The notes beneath the pieces were generated by a model. The model saw only the letters and a program-made list of their open reading frames with translations, was not told the origin of the DNA and searched no databases. A DNA stretch of 64,000 nucleotides. Source: Candidatus Anammoxibacter sp. Lineage in GTDB: Bacteria > Planctomycetota > Brocadiia > Brocadiales > Anammoxibacteraceae. This document shows positions 1-9,859 of the stretch, one piece after another. The stretch spans positions 1-64,000 of the forward strand of contig JAIQZO010000036.1 in assembly GCA_021777055.1 (NCBI GenBank), read 5' to 3'. The position numbers and the translations under genes were made by a program. Position 1 is the stretch's first letter; every line of letters starts with the position of its first letter.

Positions 1-122
1 AATGCCTAAAATTATAGAAATTTATTATTAATAAAAAACAAAGCTATTAACTTTAGGTACTTTTTCGCATCATGATGTTGCAAAATGTTCATAAATATGG
101 AACATTATTGCACTGCAAAAGG

Positions 123-157
123 CTAACCGGACAATGCTGAATAATAGCAGAACATTG
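123..157 (+). repeat. dispersed CTAACCGGACAATG motif with hairpin
   Basis: In the otherwise featureless leader (bases 1-215), CTAACCGGACAATG (123-136) is the exact reverse complement of a 14-mer at 62478-62491. A related TTAACCGGACAA lies at 36767-36778. Here the motif is followed by a small hairpin in which CAATG and CTG pair with CAG and CATTG. GGCTAAC at the left edge resembles the R'' box of an integron attC site, but no R' partner is visible. It could be a decayed attC or an insertion-sequence end. Confidence 0.35.
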
Positions 158-215
158 TTTTATAGATTCTTAATTAATTGACAAATAGTTTTTATGTTCA
201 TTTATTTGACTAAAG

Positions 216-2849
216 ATGCATAGATTTGGTTATAAATATATAAAAGATGATAGTTATGTTTCTGAAGAGATAGGTGAGCCGTACATTCTGGAGGCATATA
301 TTCCAGAAAAACATCATTTAAAAGACAATGGTAAGAGCGGCATAAATTTGCGTAACCGCAATGAACTACGACATGCTGTCGGTGGGGTTGCAGCACACAC
401 GTTAAGGTATTTCAGCAAGAACAAAGAGGGTTTTAATGTCTTCAGGGCCCGCAGTGAAGCTATATGGTGGCTTCGTCATGTATATAACAGTTTTAAATGG
501 TGGAGAGCATACAGTGTAAATGCAGAGGGCGAACGAAAAGACATGCCCATGTTATACGTGGGTGAAACATTTGGTGTCGCGACTTCTTACGATGGTAAAG
601 AAGCGGATATAGCTTTAAGTTCATTTGAAAATCACAATGGAATAATTGATCCAGATGATAAAGGCGGTACTGCATTTGCCGTGGGATATAGTGAACGTGG
701 AAAATTATTCAATTCTCCAGATAAATATGCAATAAAGACAATAGTTGGTAAAAAGTACATTGGAGCTGGAGTAAGTGTAACATTTCCCGTCGAGAAAAAC
801 CTTCAGAAAATGGCCAGTTTCATATTAGAGAGCAATAACAAAAAAGTAGATAGCAAAAGCATTAGAGAAGAGATAAAAAACATAAAAGTCGTGGTTCTGG
901 ACAGGAATAGGCACAAAAGTTTAATTGAGTCCGTAAAGAGCATGGGGGCCCAGCTTATTCTTGTCAAAGAGGATGATTTAAACCCAATTTTTGGCATTAG
1001 CAGGGGTGAGGTTGACTTTATTACTGGTGTGGGAGGTATTCCAGAAGGTGTCTTAAGTGCCATGATTGTTGAAAAACTGGGAGGGGAGATGACATTCAGG
1101 ATCCTTCCGGATGCAGTGGCAAATAGTAACGACCTGTTAGCAAAAAAAAACTGGAACAAGTTTAAGATGGATGAGATCGAAATCTTAAAGAAGTTCCACC
1201 TTGTTCCACACCAAAGTGAAAAGGCTGAAGATATACCACTTAATAACGTTTTTACTTCAAAAGATCTGGCAAAAGGAGATGATATGGTCTTTACTGCCAG
1301 CATTATAAAGGAAACCCGCTGGATTAAAGACAAGAACGGAGAGATTGTACCGGGTGTTAAAATCGACCCCGACTCAGGAGAATTAACCGTTCATACTATC
1401 CGAATAGCTGAGAACGATTTAGAGATCGTACCGATAATCTACATAACTGCCATAAATAAGTACAAGAAAGAACTCCAGAGGAATTTAACAATCATAGAGC
1501 ATACGAACTTGCATCTACATTTAGCGAATGTATATGCAGAATTCGGTCTGTTTGACATGGCAAGCAAATCATTATCAAGGGCATTAAAGGACCATGGGAT
1601 TGAAAAAGAACAGCAAATCAAATACACAAGAATGGCCGAATATATCAAGGGATTAGAGTTTTTAACAAAAAGTAAAAGCTATACTTTACAGGTTGCAGCA
1701 GAACACTTTTACAATGCAAGCCTGCTTGCAGAAGACAACAGCGACGGGCTAAGACCTAGACGAATGATAAAACGAATTTATGAATTCATAGGAGATGAAT
1801 GCTACAGAAAGAAGGATTATAAAGTAGCAATTGGAAAATACAAGAAAGCCATCCAATGCGCGCCACACGAGCTAAAACTATACAGAAAGATAAACACCTC
1901 CGATATGAAACCCATATTGGAGAAATATTTCGAACTAGTAAATATCGAGTACGAAAAGCAGCATAAGCACACCACAAAAGAGTGGGACAAAATCAAGCTC
2001 AATATAGCACTAAAAATATTCCATAATGATTCTGTATTTCCCACGTTTATTGGTGGTCAGCCATGGCTGATATTTTTCAGACGTACAGTAATGCACAACC
2101 TCAGTTTATCATTTAAAGTTGCAGTATTGATAAAGCTGAAGATATTATTCAACAACATAAACTACTTTGATGATTACAAATTAAGAGAATTTTTACACAA
2201 AGAATACGCGCTTAATGATATCTGTATAACCGCCATATTAAATTATAGAAAAGAGAACCACATATTCAGGTCGGTAAGCGAACTCTACCTGATCAAAGAA
2301 TTGAAAAGCGATAATCTTTTAAAGCTTCTACTACCTGAGGTAAAAGTTTATGCATACAATGAATTAGAGAGTGCAGATATCCCCCTGACAATCAGTAGAT
2401 GTGAGGCAGTTGAGATAAGATCGGAGAATATTTTACGGGAAATAAGCGAAAGCTGCAAAGAAGATGCACAGGAGCATTCATACGCAGTGGGAGAATCATA
2501 CCACTATGTGGGCATGGCCCTTTATGATGTTGGAGACTTTCCAGGATCTCGTATTTATTATGGAAAAGCCATAAGGAAATTTAGAGAAATAATAGAAAAG
2601 TTTGTTGGAATCACACCTGTAAATGCCCAATATCGAATAGGTAATTTGTTTGAAGAGATGGCATTATTGTTTGTTAAACGGAAGAAGTATTATACCATCA
2701 GAGCCATTTACGAATATAAAAAGATAGTTGATGAAGAGAAAGCTATAAAATTATTTGGGAATGCGTACAAATTAAATGCGGTTAGGATAGAGCAGGCAAC
2801 AGAAAAGATTAAAGAACTAACGAATAATGATTTGGGCAATATCGAATAA
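216..2849 (+). CDS. GlpX-like (class II FBPase fold) protein fused to TPR region
   Basis: An 877-residue protein of unknown function. Residues about 75-400 resemble class II fructose-1,6-bisphosphatase GlpX: PMLYVGE near 111-117, DIAL near 131-134, and GVGGIPEGVL at 271-280 matching the GGAPEGV signature, followed by LGGEM. The rest, about 420-870, is helical with TPR-like repeats (for example YASRALK- and AIGKYKKAI-type helices). The GlpX aspartate motif DPLEGT reads SSFENH at 135-140, so one metal-binding Asp is Ser while the following Glu (138) is kept. The first GlpX Asp also appears missing, whereas Glu 106 and Glu 277 remain. Catalysis is therefore doubtful, and a scaffold or sensory role is possible. 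No strong Shine-Dalgarno sequence precedes the chosen ATG. It is the only plus-strand gene in the first 25 kb. Confidence 0.6.
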   Translation: MHRFGYKYIKDDSYVSEEIGEPYILEAYIPEKHHLKDNGKSGINLRNRNELRHAVGGVAAHTLRYFSKNKEGFNVFRARSEAIWWLRHVYNSFKWWRAYSVNAEGERKDMPMLYVGETFGVATSYDGKEADIALSSFENHNGIIDPDDKGGTAFAVGYSERGKLFNSPDKYAIKTIVGKKYIGAGVSVTFPVEKNLQKMASFILESNNKKVDSKSIREEIKNIKVVVLDRNRHKSLIESVKSMGAQLILVKEDDLNPIFGISRGEVDFITGVGGIPEGVLSAMIVEKLGGEMTFRILPDAVANSNDLLAKKNWNKFKMDEIEILKKFHLVPHQSEKAEDIPLNNVFTSKDLAKGDDMVFTASIIKETRWIKDKNGEIVPGVKIDPDSGELTVHTIRIAENDLEIVPIIYITAINKYKKELQRNLTIIEHTNLHLHLANVYAEFGLFDMASKSLSRALKDHGIEKEQQIKYTRMAEYIKGLEFLTKSKSYTLQVAAEHFYNASLLAEDNSDGLRPRRMIKRIYEFIGDECYRKKDYKVAIGKYKKAIQCAPHELKLYRKINTSDMKPILEKYFELVNIEYEKQHKHTTKEWDKIKLNIALKIFHNDSVFPTFIGGQPWLIFFRRTVMHNLSLSFKVAVLIKLKILFNNINYFDDYKLREFLHKEYALNDICITAILNYRKENHIFRSVSELYLIKELKSDNLLKLLLPEVKVYAYNELESADIPLTISRCEAVEIRSENILREISESCKEDAQEHSYAVGESYHYVGMALYDVGDFPGSRIYYGKAIRKFREIIEKFVGITPVNAQYRIGNLFEEMALLFVKRKKYYTIRAIYEYKKIVDEEKAIKLFGNAYKLNAVRIEQATEKIKELTNNDLGNIE

Positions 2850-2912
2850 AAAGTAGCAAAATTCAACAAGCACTAAAACATCCTTAATACTTTACACTAA
2901 AAGCAAGCAAAT

Positions 2913-4127
2913 CTAATCGCAAATCAGTTTATCTTCTACACCTTTATTAAGAAAATAATCGATAAGTTCATACCCAAACTCAAAATGTAACTCAGACTTA
3001 TTTGCATTTGATTCCGAATACTTTTTTGCAGAAATACTATCTAGACCGCTACCAAACATTACAAATGGTACAGGTTCTTCAGTATGTGTCCTTTTCACAA
3101 TAGGTGTATAGTGATCAGGAAGAACCATTACCCTATATTTGCTACAATCCTTTAATGATTCTAAAATAGGACCGACTACATTCTTGTCGATATTCTCTAT
3201 GGCTTTAACCTTTTCTTTGGTATTACCACAATGTCCCATTTCATCTGGAGCCTCTATATGAACAACAACAAAATCATTATCTTTAAGAGCGTTAATTGCG
3301 TATCGGCCCTTTGCCTCGTAATCAGTATCAATATTACCTGTTGCACCAGGGACTGATATAACATTGATACCCATTGCCAAAGCAAGACCGTTAACAAGAT
3401 CTACAGCTGAAATAACTGCAGTGTCAATACCAAACTTCTCTTTAAACTTGGGAACCGAAAGCTTCTTACCATGCCCCCAAAGCCAAATCATATTTGCAGG
3501 TACTTTCCCTGCATCAATTCGATCCTTATTTATCTGGTGATTATTTAATATTTCAGACGATCGTTTTATTAAGTCTATGAAAAGATCTTCTTTTGCTCCT
3601 TTTGGAAGATTTGGTTCAACCCCCTGTCCCATAATATCATGAGGAGGCATACATACCAACTCCAGTTCATCAGGACAACGATATGACATTATGTGGCGAT
3701 AAGTATTGCCAAAATAGAACTTTACATTATCACTTCCCAACTCATCATCAATCGCCTTTATCAATATCTCAGCCTCTTTATTTGTAATATGACCTGCGCT
3801 ATAATCAGTAAGTACATTATCTGTAACGTTTACAAAATTACACCTGAAAGCAACAACGTCACCATCAAGATCAACACCTATATTTTCGGCCTCTATAGGC
3901 GCTCTACCTGTATAATAAACCTTCGGATCATAACCAAACAAAGACATAGACGCAACATCACTACCAGGCGTAAAGCCATCAGGGACTGTTCGCACAGTCC
4001 CTATCTTACCATTTAATGAAAGATAATCTATATTTGGAATATCAGCCGCTTCAATGCAAGTCTTTCCTTCCAATTCATCCAAAGCGTGATCGGCCATACC
4101 GTCAGCTATAATCATACAGTACTTCAT
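2913..4127 (-). CDS. apgM: cofactor-independent phosphoglycerate mutase (ApgM type)
   Basis: Interconverts 3- and 2-phosphoglycerate in glycolysis and gluconeogenesis. The 404-residue length fits the archaeal-type iPGM family. The N-terminus has the metal-binding IIADGMAD motif (residues 6-13), then the family block PGSDVASMSLFGYDP with its nucleophilic Ser. Near the C-terminus it has HIEAPDEMGHCG, and LPDHYTPIVKRTHT carrying further metal-binding Asp and His residues of the alkaline phosphatase superfamily. All expected motifs are present, so it should be active. It is the last gene of the minus-strand series that also holds rnc and ileS; gap and pgk lie further upstream in the same orientation, so lower glycolysis enzymes are scattered along this strand. 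Confidence 0.93.
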   Translation of the reverse strand: MKYCMIIADGMADHALDELEGKTCIEAADIPNIDYLSLNGKIGTVRTVPDGFTPGSDVASMSLFGYDPKVYYTGRAPIEAENIGVDLDGDVVAFRCNFVNVTDNVLTDYSAGHITNKEAEILIKAIDDELGSDNVKFYFGNTYRHIMSYRCPDELELVCMPPHDIMGQGVEPNLPKGAKEDLFIDLIKRSSEILNNHQINKDRIDAGKVPANMIWLWGHGKKLSVPKFKEKFGIDTAVISAVDLVNGLALAMGINVISVPGATGNIDTDYEAKGRYAINALKDNDFVVVHIEAPDEMGHCGNTKEKVKAIENIDKNVVGPILESLKDCSKYRVMVLPDHYTPIVKRTHTEEPVPFVMFGSGLDSISAKKYSESNANKSELHFEFGYELIDYFLNKGVEDKLICD

Positions 4128-4172
4128 AAGCCATTATTTCAAACAAAAATATTTACAAGAACTAATACCAAT

Positions 4173-4403
4173 TTATACATTGAACTTGCACTTTTTACAA
4201 TCAACCGCTATACCTTTATTCTTTTTCTCTTTTAGCTTATTTCTTAGTTCATCAAGCACATCCTGTGAAACTTCTTTTTCTCTCTGTTTCATCAGTAGTG
4301 CTCTCCTTAACTGCCTTGTCACTCTAATGCTAGGGCATTTAGACCTTACCATATTACTAGGGCAAATGCTCATTATCTTTTTCTTGTTTACTTTTTTTTC
4401 CAT
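4173..4403 (-). CDS. small basic Cys-containing hypothetical protein
   Basis: A 76-residue protein that I do not recognise. It is highly basic and charged. Cysteines occur as two single residues near the N-terminus (SICPS, SKCPS) and a CKKC pair near the C-terminus, which together could bind a metal ion. The middle is a predicted amphipathic helix rich in Lys, Glu and Leu. It sits between rnc and apgM in the same direction with short spacing, so it is probably co-transcribed. Its position and charge suggest a nucleic-acid-associated protein, but that is only inference. Confidence 0.5.
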   Translation of the reverse strand: MEKKVNKKKIMSICPSNMVRSKCPSIRVTRQLRRALLMKQREKEVSQDVLDELRNKLKEKKNKGIAVDCKKCKFNV

Positions 4404-4459
4404 CGTATTTTAATCTCCGGTTTAAAGTTTATTAAAAACGTAATAATATAAAAACAGAA

Positions 4460-5185
4460 TCAAAAGTCATCATTAGGCTTTATTGATTTTAATGTGTGAA
4501 AGGCTGCAATTTGCGCAGCCTCTTTTTTGCTCTTCCCCCAACCGATCCCGTATTCTGTATTGTTTATTACAACAGCAATTTGAAAAACCTTTACGTGATC
4601 TGGACCATGCTGTTGCAGGACTTTATACAGAGGCGTGAATCCTAACTCTTTTTGGCAGCATTGTTGTAACAGTGATTTATAATTTTTCTTGTGTTCATTT
4701 TTACAAACAATATCAATTTCATTACACAGATTATCAGTAATAAATCTATTTACAACCAAAAGGCCACCATCAAGATAGATAGCTCCGACAATTGCTTCAA
4801 ATGCGTTTGCAAGTAAAGATTTTGGGAAATTCAACCTATTAACCAACCCCTTACCGACAATTAAATACTCCTCTAGATTTAAAGCATGACCAACCTTTGA
4901 CAATGTTGGTTGGCTTACAACTACGGACTTAATCTTTGTTAACTCACCTTCATAGTAATCAGGAAATAATTTAAACAAAAGTTCTGAAATCACCATACCT
5001 AAAACAGCATCACCAAGAAACTCTAACCTCTCATTACTGAAATCAAAATCGCTTTTACGCGACGTATGTGTTAACGCAATTGTTAACATATCCACATTCT
5101 TGAAGAAATAGTTCAGATCTTTCTGGCAATTAACTAATTTTTCCGATTCCGTCTGATTAGTCGTATTGGTTTTCATCCTTAACAC
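4460..5185 (-). CDS. rnc: ribonuclease III
   Basis: Double-strand-specific endoribonuclease for rRNA and mRNA processing. The catalytic domain has the signature NERLEFLGDAVLG near residues 50-62, followed by a Glu-containing KIKS block and AFEAIVGAIYLDGG with the second metal-binding Asp/Glu set. A C-terminal double-stranded RNA-binding domain starts near residue 165 (NYKSLLQQ...) and ends with GWGKSKKEAAQIAA. The 241-residue length is normal. The reading frame opens with GTG at 5185 and an ATG follows three codons later; either start overlaps the upstream NYN-domain gene, implying translational coupling. Confidence 0.93.
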   Translation of the reverse strand: MLRMKTNTTNQTESEKLVNCQKDLNYFFKNVDMLTIALTHTSRKSDFDFSNERLEFLGDAVLGMVISELLFKLFPDYYEGELTKIKSVVVSQPTLSKVGHALNLEEYLIVGKGLVNRLNFPKSLLANAFEAIVGAIYLDGGLLVVNRFITDNLCNEIDIVCKNEHKKNYKSLLQQCCQKELGFTPLYKVLQQHGPDHVKVFQIAVVINNTEYGIGWGKSKKEAAQIAAFHTLKSIKPNDDF

Positions 5186-5696
5186 TTTTTCTTTCTTTAA
5201 ACAATAATGATTCCTCTATTGATGTATAGCTTGTTGCCGCATCAACAAGCTCAAGAGCCGTACTCTTACGAAAAGATACAACTTCTACTCGACATCCACG
5301 AGCCTTTAGCATATGTACTAAGGGAGCAAAATCACCATCTCCACTCACCAGAACAACAGTATCCAATTTTGACGAGATGGCTATTGAATCTATTGCAATC
5401 CCCATATCCCAATCACCCTTCGCAGTACCATCTGGCCTCATGCGAAGCTCTTTAGTTTTTATCTCATATCCCAGTCTTGTTAACGCTTCTATAAACGCAG
5501 ATTGGTCAACATCTGCTTTTTGAACAACATAAGCAATGGCTCTAATCAAATGGCGATCAGCAACTATCTCTAACAGTAACTTACTATAATCGATTTTGGA
5601 ATGATGAAGTGCTTTAGCAGAATAAAACATATTCTGCACATCAACAAATATCCCTACTCTTTGATGATTGTTCCACTTTGTACGGGTTGCACTCAT
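5157..5696 (-). CDS. NYN-domain (LabA/DUF88-like) putative RNase
   Basis: A 179-residue PIN-like NYN domain protein. Acidic active-site residues are visible in three motifs: GIFVDVQNMFYSA near 14-26, GDWDMGIAIDSI near 93-104, and LVSGDGDFAPLV near 115-126, followed by GCRVEVVSF. This is the LabA-like family arrangement, whose members are thought to be metal-dependent ribonucleases. Its 3' end overlaps the start of rnc by 29 bases, and such pairing with RNase III fits a role in RNA processing. No extra RNA-binding domain is seen. Confidence 0.8.
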   Translation of the reverse strand: MSATRTKWNNHQRVGIFVDVQNMFYSAKALHHSKIDYSKLLLEIVADRHLIRAIAYVVQKADVDQSAFIEALTRLGYEIKTKELRMRPDGTAKGDWDMGIAIDSIAISSKLDTVVLVSGDGDFAPLVHMLKARGCRVEVVSFRKSTALELVDAATSYTSIEESLLFKERKSVKDENQYD

Positions 5697-5717
5697 TGAA
5701 AGTCTCTAAATTAATAT

Positions 5718-8555
5718 TTAATTCTTTACAACATCAGAACATCTGTTACAAAGATCCGGGAATTCATCTACACTTCCAACACTATCTCTAAAATTCCAAC
5801 ACCGTCCGCATTTTTTATTTTTAGAAACAACTACTTTTATCCAGAGGTCGCTAAACAATTGCCCCGGTTCAGAGTGCAAAGGTTTTTCCTGAACTAAATG
5901 AACCTCAGAAACAATAAAAATCATTGCTAGATCATCTTCAAACTCTTTAACTAAATTTCGCAACTCATCATTCTGAATATATAGATCCACTCTCGCCTCT
6001 AAAGAGTTTCCTATCAATTTTGCAGACCGAAGTTTTTCCAGCTCCCTGGATACATCTTCCCGCATTTCAATTATCTTATCCCATTTTCGACTTAATTCAC
6101 TATCTATCCACGCCTCATTTGGCGTTGGCCAGGATGCAAGATGTATACTACTAACATCTTCATCTTTATGTACAATCGCCTCCCAAATTTCGTCTGCAGT
6201 AAACACCAGTACCGGCGCGATTAGTTTAACCAAAGATTGCAAGATACCCTGAAGAACCGTTTGCGCCGCCCTGCGTTCCACAGAATCCTTTCCAAATGTA
6301 TAGAGTCTATCCTTTAAGATATCCAGGTAAAATGAACTCATATCAACAGAGCAAAAATTATGGATCATATAAAAGATTTTGTGAAATTCAAAAGACTCTA
6401 TTGTAGATGTTACAGACCTAATCAAATTCTGCATCCTATGCAATGCCAGCTTATCTATCTCTAACAAATTCTCATAGCTTACCGTATGCTCTCCAGGATC
6501 AAAATCTGAAAGATTTCCCATCAAATACCTAAAAGTATTTCTTATTCTTCGATAAGATTCCGCCGTCTTCTTAAAAAAATCAACAGATGTATTCATCTCG
6601 TTCCTATAATCCATTGAAACGGTACAGAGCCTTATTACATCACCACCTGAACTTGCAATGGCATCATTTACAGAGATAAAGTTGCCCTTTGATTTGGACA
6701 TTTTTTCACCCTTCTCATCAACAACAAATCCGTGGGTAATTATGGTCTTACATGGAGCAACACCCCACGCGGCAATAGAAGGTAAGATTGACAACTGGAA
6801 CCATCCACGATGTTGATCACTCCCTTCCAGATATATATCTGCAGGAAACGCAAGCTCTTTTCTCTTCTTTAATACTGAGTTATGGCTTGAACCAGATTCA
6901 AACCATACATCAAATATATCATTCTCTTTTTCAAAATTTGAACTTCCACACTCTTTGCATTTAGTACCACTGGCAAGAAAATCAGAAGCCTCTTTATAAA
7001 ACCAGCTATCTGCCCCATGTTTTTCAAACGCCTTTTTAACAGATTGAATAGTCTCAGTATTTACAAGCGGAGCTTTACAATCTTTACAGTAAAATGCTGG
7101 AATTGGGACCCCCCATGAACGTTGTCTTGAGACACACCAATCAGGCCTATTTTCTATCATACCGGCTATGCGCTTTTCACCCCAGCTGGGAACCCACTTA
7201 ATATCCTTTATACTATCCAGTGCGTTCTTCCTTAAGTTGTTCTTATCTATACTAATGAACCACTGTTCCGTTGCTCTGAAAATAACAGGATTAATACATC
7301 TCCAGCAGTGAGGATACGAATGCGTCAAATCAGATACAGACATAAGATGCCCTGTCTCCATAAGCTTCTTAACAATCACGCTATTTGCATCATAAACATA
7401 AAGTCCCTTAACATCACCTGCCTCCTCAGTAAACTCACCTTTTTCATCCACTGGGCTTATGATGGGCAGCTTATACTTTAACCCGGCGATGTAATCATCA
7501 TGTCCGTGACCAGGTGCGGTATGAACACAACCTGTACCATCAGTATCTGAAACATAGTCCGCGAGAATTACATTGCACTCCCTACCGTTTAAAACATGTT
7601 TATAGCCAAGACCTTCAAACGAACGACCAACTGAGCTTCCCAATATCTCGAAGGAACCTATATTTAGGATCTGCATTGTTTGCTCAACAAGACTGCTTGC
7701 CATTACAGATATAAGTTTATCTCCTTTTTCTCTATGCTGGTACCTGACAACACTATATTCTAACTTTGGATGTACGGCTACCGCAAGATTAGCAGGTAAA
7801 GTCCAGGGGGTAGTTGTCCATATTAACATATTAATATGTTCATCAGCGTTAGGCTTAAAGTCGCCTGGTAATCCATTTATTAACGGCCAGAAAGTATCAT
7901 CATCCCCATTTAATTGAAAATTAACATATATGGATGGACTTGTTTTATTTTTATACTCCAATTCCGCTTCTGCAAGTGCGGTTTTACACTTCATGCACCA
8001 ATGTATAGGTTTTTTACTGCGGTATACATAACCTTTTTCAACCAGTTTCCCAAACACCTCAATAATTCCGGCTTCATACTCATAATTTAAGGTTAAATAG
8101 GGGTTATCCCAATCTCCCATTACACCCAGTTTTTTAAACTGTTCTTTTTGTAATTTTACAAATTTTTCTGCATACTTTTTGCATTTCTGTCTAATCTTTA
8201 CTTTTCCAAGTTTTGCTGCTTCTTCTCCAAGTTCCTGCATAACCCTATGTTCAATGGGTAATCCATGGCAATCCCAACCGGGAACATATGGGGCATCATA
8301 ACCGCGCATAGTATAAAAACGTACAATTATATCCTTTAGTATCTTATTAAGACCGGTACCTATATGCAAATCACCAGTGGGATACGGAGGCCCATCATGT
8401 AGTATCATTTTTTTGGAACCTGATCTGGCAGTTCTTATCTGCCCATATAGATCCTCTGTTGTCCATTTTTTTAAAAGGCCAGGCTCTTTTTCCAACAAAT
8501 TTGCCTTCATTGGAAACTTTGTCTTAGGTAAGTTTAGCGTATTTTTGTATTCCAT
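5718..8555 (-). CDS. ileS: isoleucyl-tRNA synthetase
   Basis: Charges tRNA-Ile. The class I signature is GDLHIGTG near residue 60 of the open frame, with Thr where HIGH has the last His. The KMSKS loop is GEKMSKSKG. A CP1 editing domain with TTTPWTLPANLA lies between them, and a WCVSRQRSWGVPIP block is present. The C-terminal zinc finger has CGRCWNF followed by CNRC. The frame extends to 8597, but the ATG at 8555 matches the usual N-terminus (M-E-Y-K-N) and is preferred; it gives 945 residues. The upstream 8556-8760 stretch is noncoding and contains AGAGATCTCT. Confidence 0.95.
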   Translation of the reverse strand: MEYKNTLNLPKTKFPMKANLLEKEPGLLKKWTTEDLYGQIRTARSGSKKMILHDGPPYPTGDLHIGTGLNKILKDIIVRFYTMRGYDAPYVPGWDCHGLPIEHRVMQELGEEAAKLGKVKIRQKCKKYAEKFVKLQKEQFKKLGVMGDWDNPYLTLNYEYEAGIIEVFGKLVEKGYVYRSKKPIHWCMKCKTALAEAELEYKNKTSPSIYVNFQLNGDDDTFWPLINGLPGDFKPNADEHINMLIWTTTPWTLPANLAVAVHPKLEYSVVRYQHREKGDKLISVMASSLVEQTMQILNIGSFEILGSSVGRSFEGLGYKHVLNGRECNVILADYVSDTDGTGCVHTAPGHGHDDYIAGLKYKLPIISPVDEKGEFTEEAGDVKGLYVYDANSVIVKKLMETGHLMSVSDLTHSYPHCWRCINPVIFRATEQWFISIDKNNLRKNALDSIKDIKWVPSWGEKRIAGMIENRPDWCVSRQRSWGVPIPAFYCKDCKAPLVNTETIQSVKKAFEKHGADSWFYKEASDFLASGTKCKECGSSNFEKENDIFDVWFESGSSHNSVLKKRKELAFPADIYLEGSDQHRGWFQLSILPSIAAWGVAPCKTIITHGFVVDEKGEKMSKSKGNFISVNDAIASSGGDVIRLCTVSMDYRNEMNTSVDFFKKTAESYRRIRNTFRYLMGNLSDFDPGEHTVSYENLLEIDKLALHRMQNLIRSVTSTIESFEFHKIFYMIHNFCSVDMSSFYLDILKDRLYTFGKDSVERRAAQTVLQGILQSLVKLIAPVLVFTADEIWEAIVHKDEDVSSIHLASWPTPNEAWIDSELSRKWDKIIEMREDVSRELEKLRSAKLIGNSLEARVDLYIQNDELRNLVKEFEDDLAMIFIVSEVHLVQEKPLHSEPGQLFSDLWIKVVVSKNKKCGRCWNFRDSVGSVDEFPDLCNRCSDVVKN

Positions 8556-8762
8556 TTTGATCTTTACATTTCCCCCAGTTAGACACCACACAGACATAAA
8601 TTAAATATTTAATCATTCATCTTCTCGTTATCTTTACATGTTTTTTTTGTAGAGATCTCTCTAGAGACAGGAGGCAATGCCAACGAAACCTAATATTAAA
8701 ACATCTAAATCTAAACCAAAACTGAAATACTTAAACATTAAATTTATGCCCGCATGAGTTAT

Positions 8763-9053
8763 TTAAACTCCAATATCCAGCATTTCCAGATTTTGCAGTG
8801 TCACTCCACTAATATGAAGTTTCTTATCCCTTGATGCACGTCCTGCGACTATCTCTAATTGAGCGGGTTTAATATTTAATTCATTTGCAAACAATTTTAT
8901 AACAGCGCCATTCGCCTTGCCATCCACCGGCGGAGCTGTAACTGATACCTTTAATCTGTTTCCATGACCGCCAATAATAGAATTTTTCTTCGCATTCGGT
9001 TTTACTTTCAGCAGAATAGAAAAACCGGTATCAGTCTTTATTATCTCTACCAT
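8763..9053 (-). CDS. YggU/DUF167 family protein
   Basis: A 96-residue protein of the widely conserved DUF167 (YggU) family, whose function is not known. The family core is clear: LLKVKPNAKKN near residues 15-25, then LKVSVTAPPVDGKANGAV near 34-51 with the typical PPVDGKAN motif, and IVAGRASRDKKL near 68-79. The length is normal. AGGGGATT lies just upstream of the ATG. It follows the YggS-family gene by about 20 bases, an association also seen in other bacteria, and probably shares its transcript. Confidence 0.85.
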   Translation of the reverse strand: MVEIIKTDTGFSILLKVKPNAKKNSIIGGHGNRLKVSVTAPPVDGKANGAVIKLFANELNIKPAQLEIVAGRASRDKKLHISGVTLQNLEMLDIGV

Positions 9054-9072
9054 AATCCCCTGTTAATCAGGA

Positions 9073-9834
9073 TTAATGCACACTGTATTCGCTGCGCTTT
9101 TGCGGATCAGTTAGATTATAACGAAAATCCATCTCAATACCTTTGTATATTGCAGTTCCAACACGTATCAAAGTTGACCCCTCTTCTATTGCAGCTTCAA
9201 AATCCAGGGTCATTCCCATGGACAAGGTGTTCATGTTAACATTATCAAATCCCTGACTCTCAATTTCATCACCCACACCTTTAAGTCCCTTAAATATTGG
9301 CCTGCATACCTCCTGATCCTCCACCATTGGAGCCATAGTCATAAGACCCTCCACTTGAAGGCCTTCCATTTTACTCAGCTCTTTTATAAAAGGAATAGCA
9401 TCATTTGGAGTAAGACCATACTTCGCCTCTTCACCACTAACATTTACTTCAACTAAGATCTTCGCACGCTTTTCCAGTTTTATAGCTTCTTTATTTATCT
9501 CTTTAGCTAAACGTAAAGTCTCCACGGAATGGATAAGATCAAAAATCTTTAACGCCTTTTTTACCTTATTTCTCTGCAAGTGACCAAACATATGCCATGT
9601 GATAGAATCACTGTCAAGTGTTTCTATCTTCTCTTCTGCATCCTGGACCCTGTTCTCACCAAACTCAGTCAGTCCATTTTCCAATAATATTCCGGTAACA
9701 CAAGTATCAACATATTTAGTAGAAACAACTAGCTTTACCGATTTCGGGTCCCTACCTGCTCTTAAGCAGGCAGCATCCATACGTTTATACAAATTATCAA
9801 GGTTTTGTTTGATTATCTCTCTTTTTCTTTCCAA
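9073..9834 (-). CDS. YggS family PLP-binding protein
   Basis: Pyridoxal-phosphate homeostasis protein with the fold of the alanine racemase N-terminal domain. The PLP lysine is in LVVSTKYV near residue 37, followed by FGENRVQDAEEK and WHMFGHLQRNK. The C-terminal half has LSMGMTLDFEAAIEEGST and LIRVGTAIYKG, which are phosphate-binding blocks of the family. The 253-residue length is slightly longer than most. The start is TTG, supported by AGGGGA five bases upstream. It is flanked by acyP and the YggU-family gene in one apparent operon. It likely buffers free PLP rather than catalysing a reaction. Confidence 0.9.
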   Translation of the reverse strand: MERKREIIKQNLDNLYKRMDAACLRAGRDPKSVKLVVSTKYVDTCVTGILLENGLTEFGENRVQDAEEKIETLDSDSITWHMFGHLQRNKVKKALKIFDLIHSVETLRLAKEINKEAIKLEKRAKILVEVNVSGEEAKYGLTPNDAIPFIKELSKMEGLQVEGLMTMAPMVEDQEVCRPIFKGLKGVGDEIESQGFDNVNMNTLSMGMTLDFEAAIEEGSTLIRVGTAIYKGIEMDFRYNLTDPQKRSEYSVH

Positions 9835-9859
9835 TTTGTCCCCTAAACCACATTTTCAA

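Noticed and set aside
803..1333. 176-codon minus-strand frame inside the GlpX-like gene
   Set aside because: Antisense shadow; the plus frame has clear family motifs.
8360..8400. IleRS has HIGT in place of HIGH
   Set aside because: I recall HIGT-type variants in other bacterial IleRS proteins and the rest of the enzyme is intact, so it is not reported as a finding.
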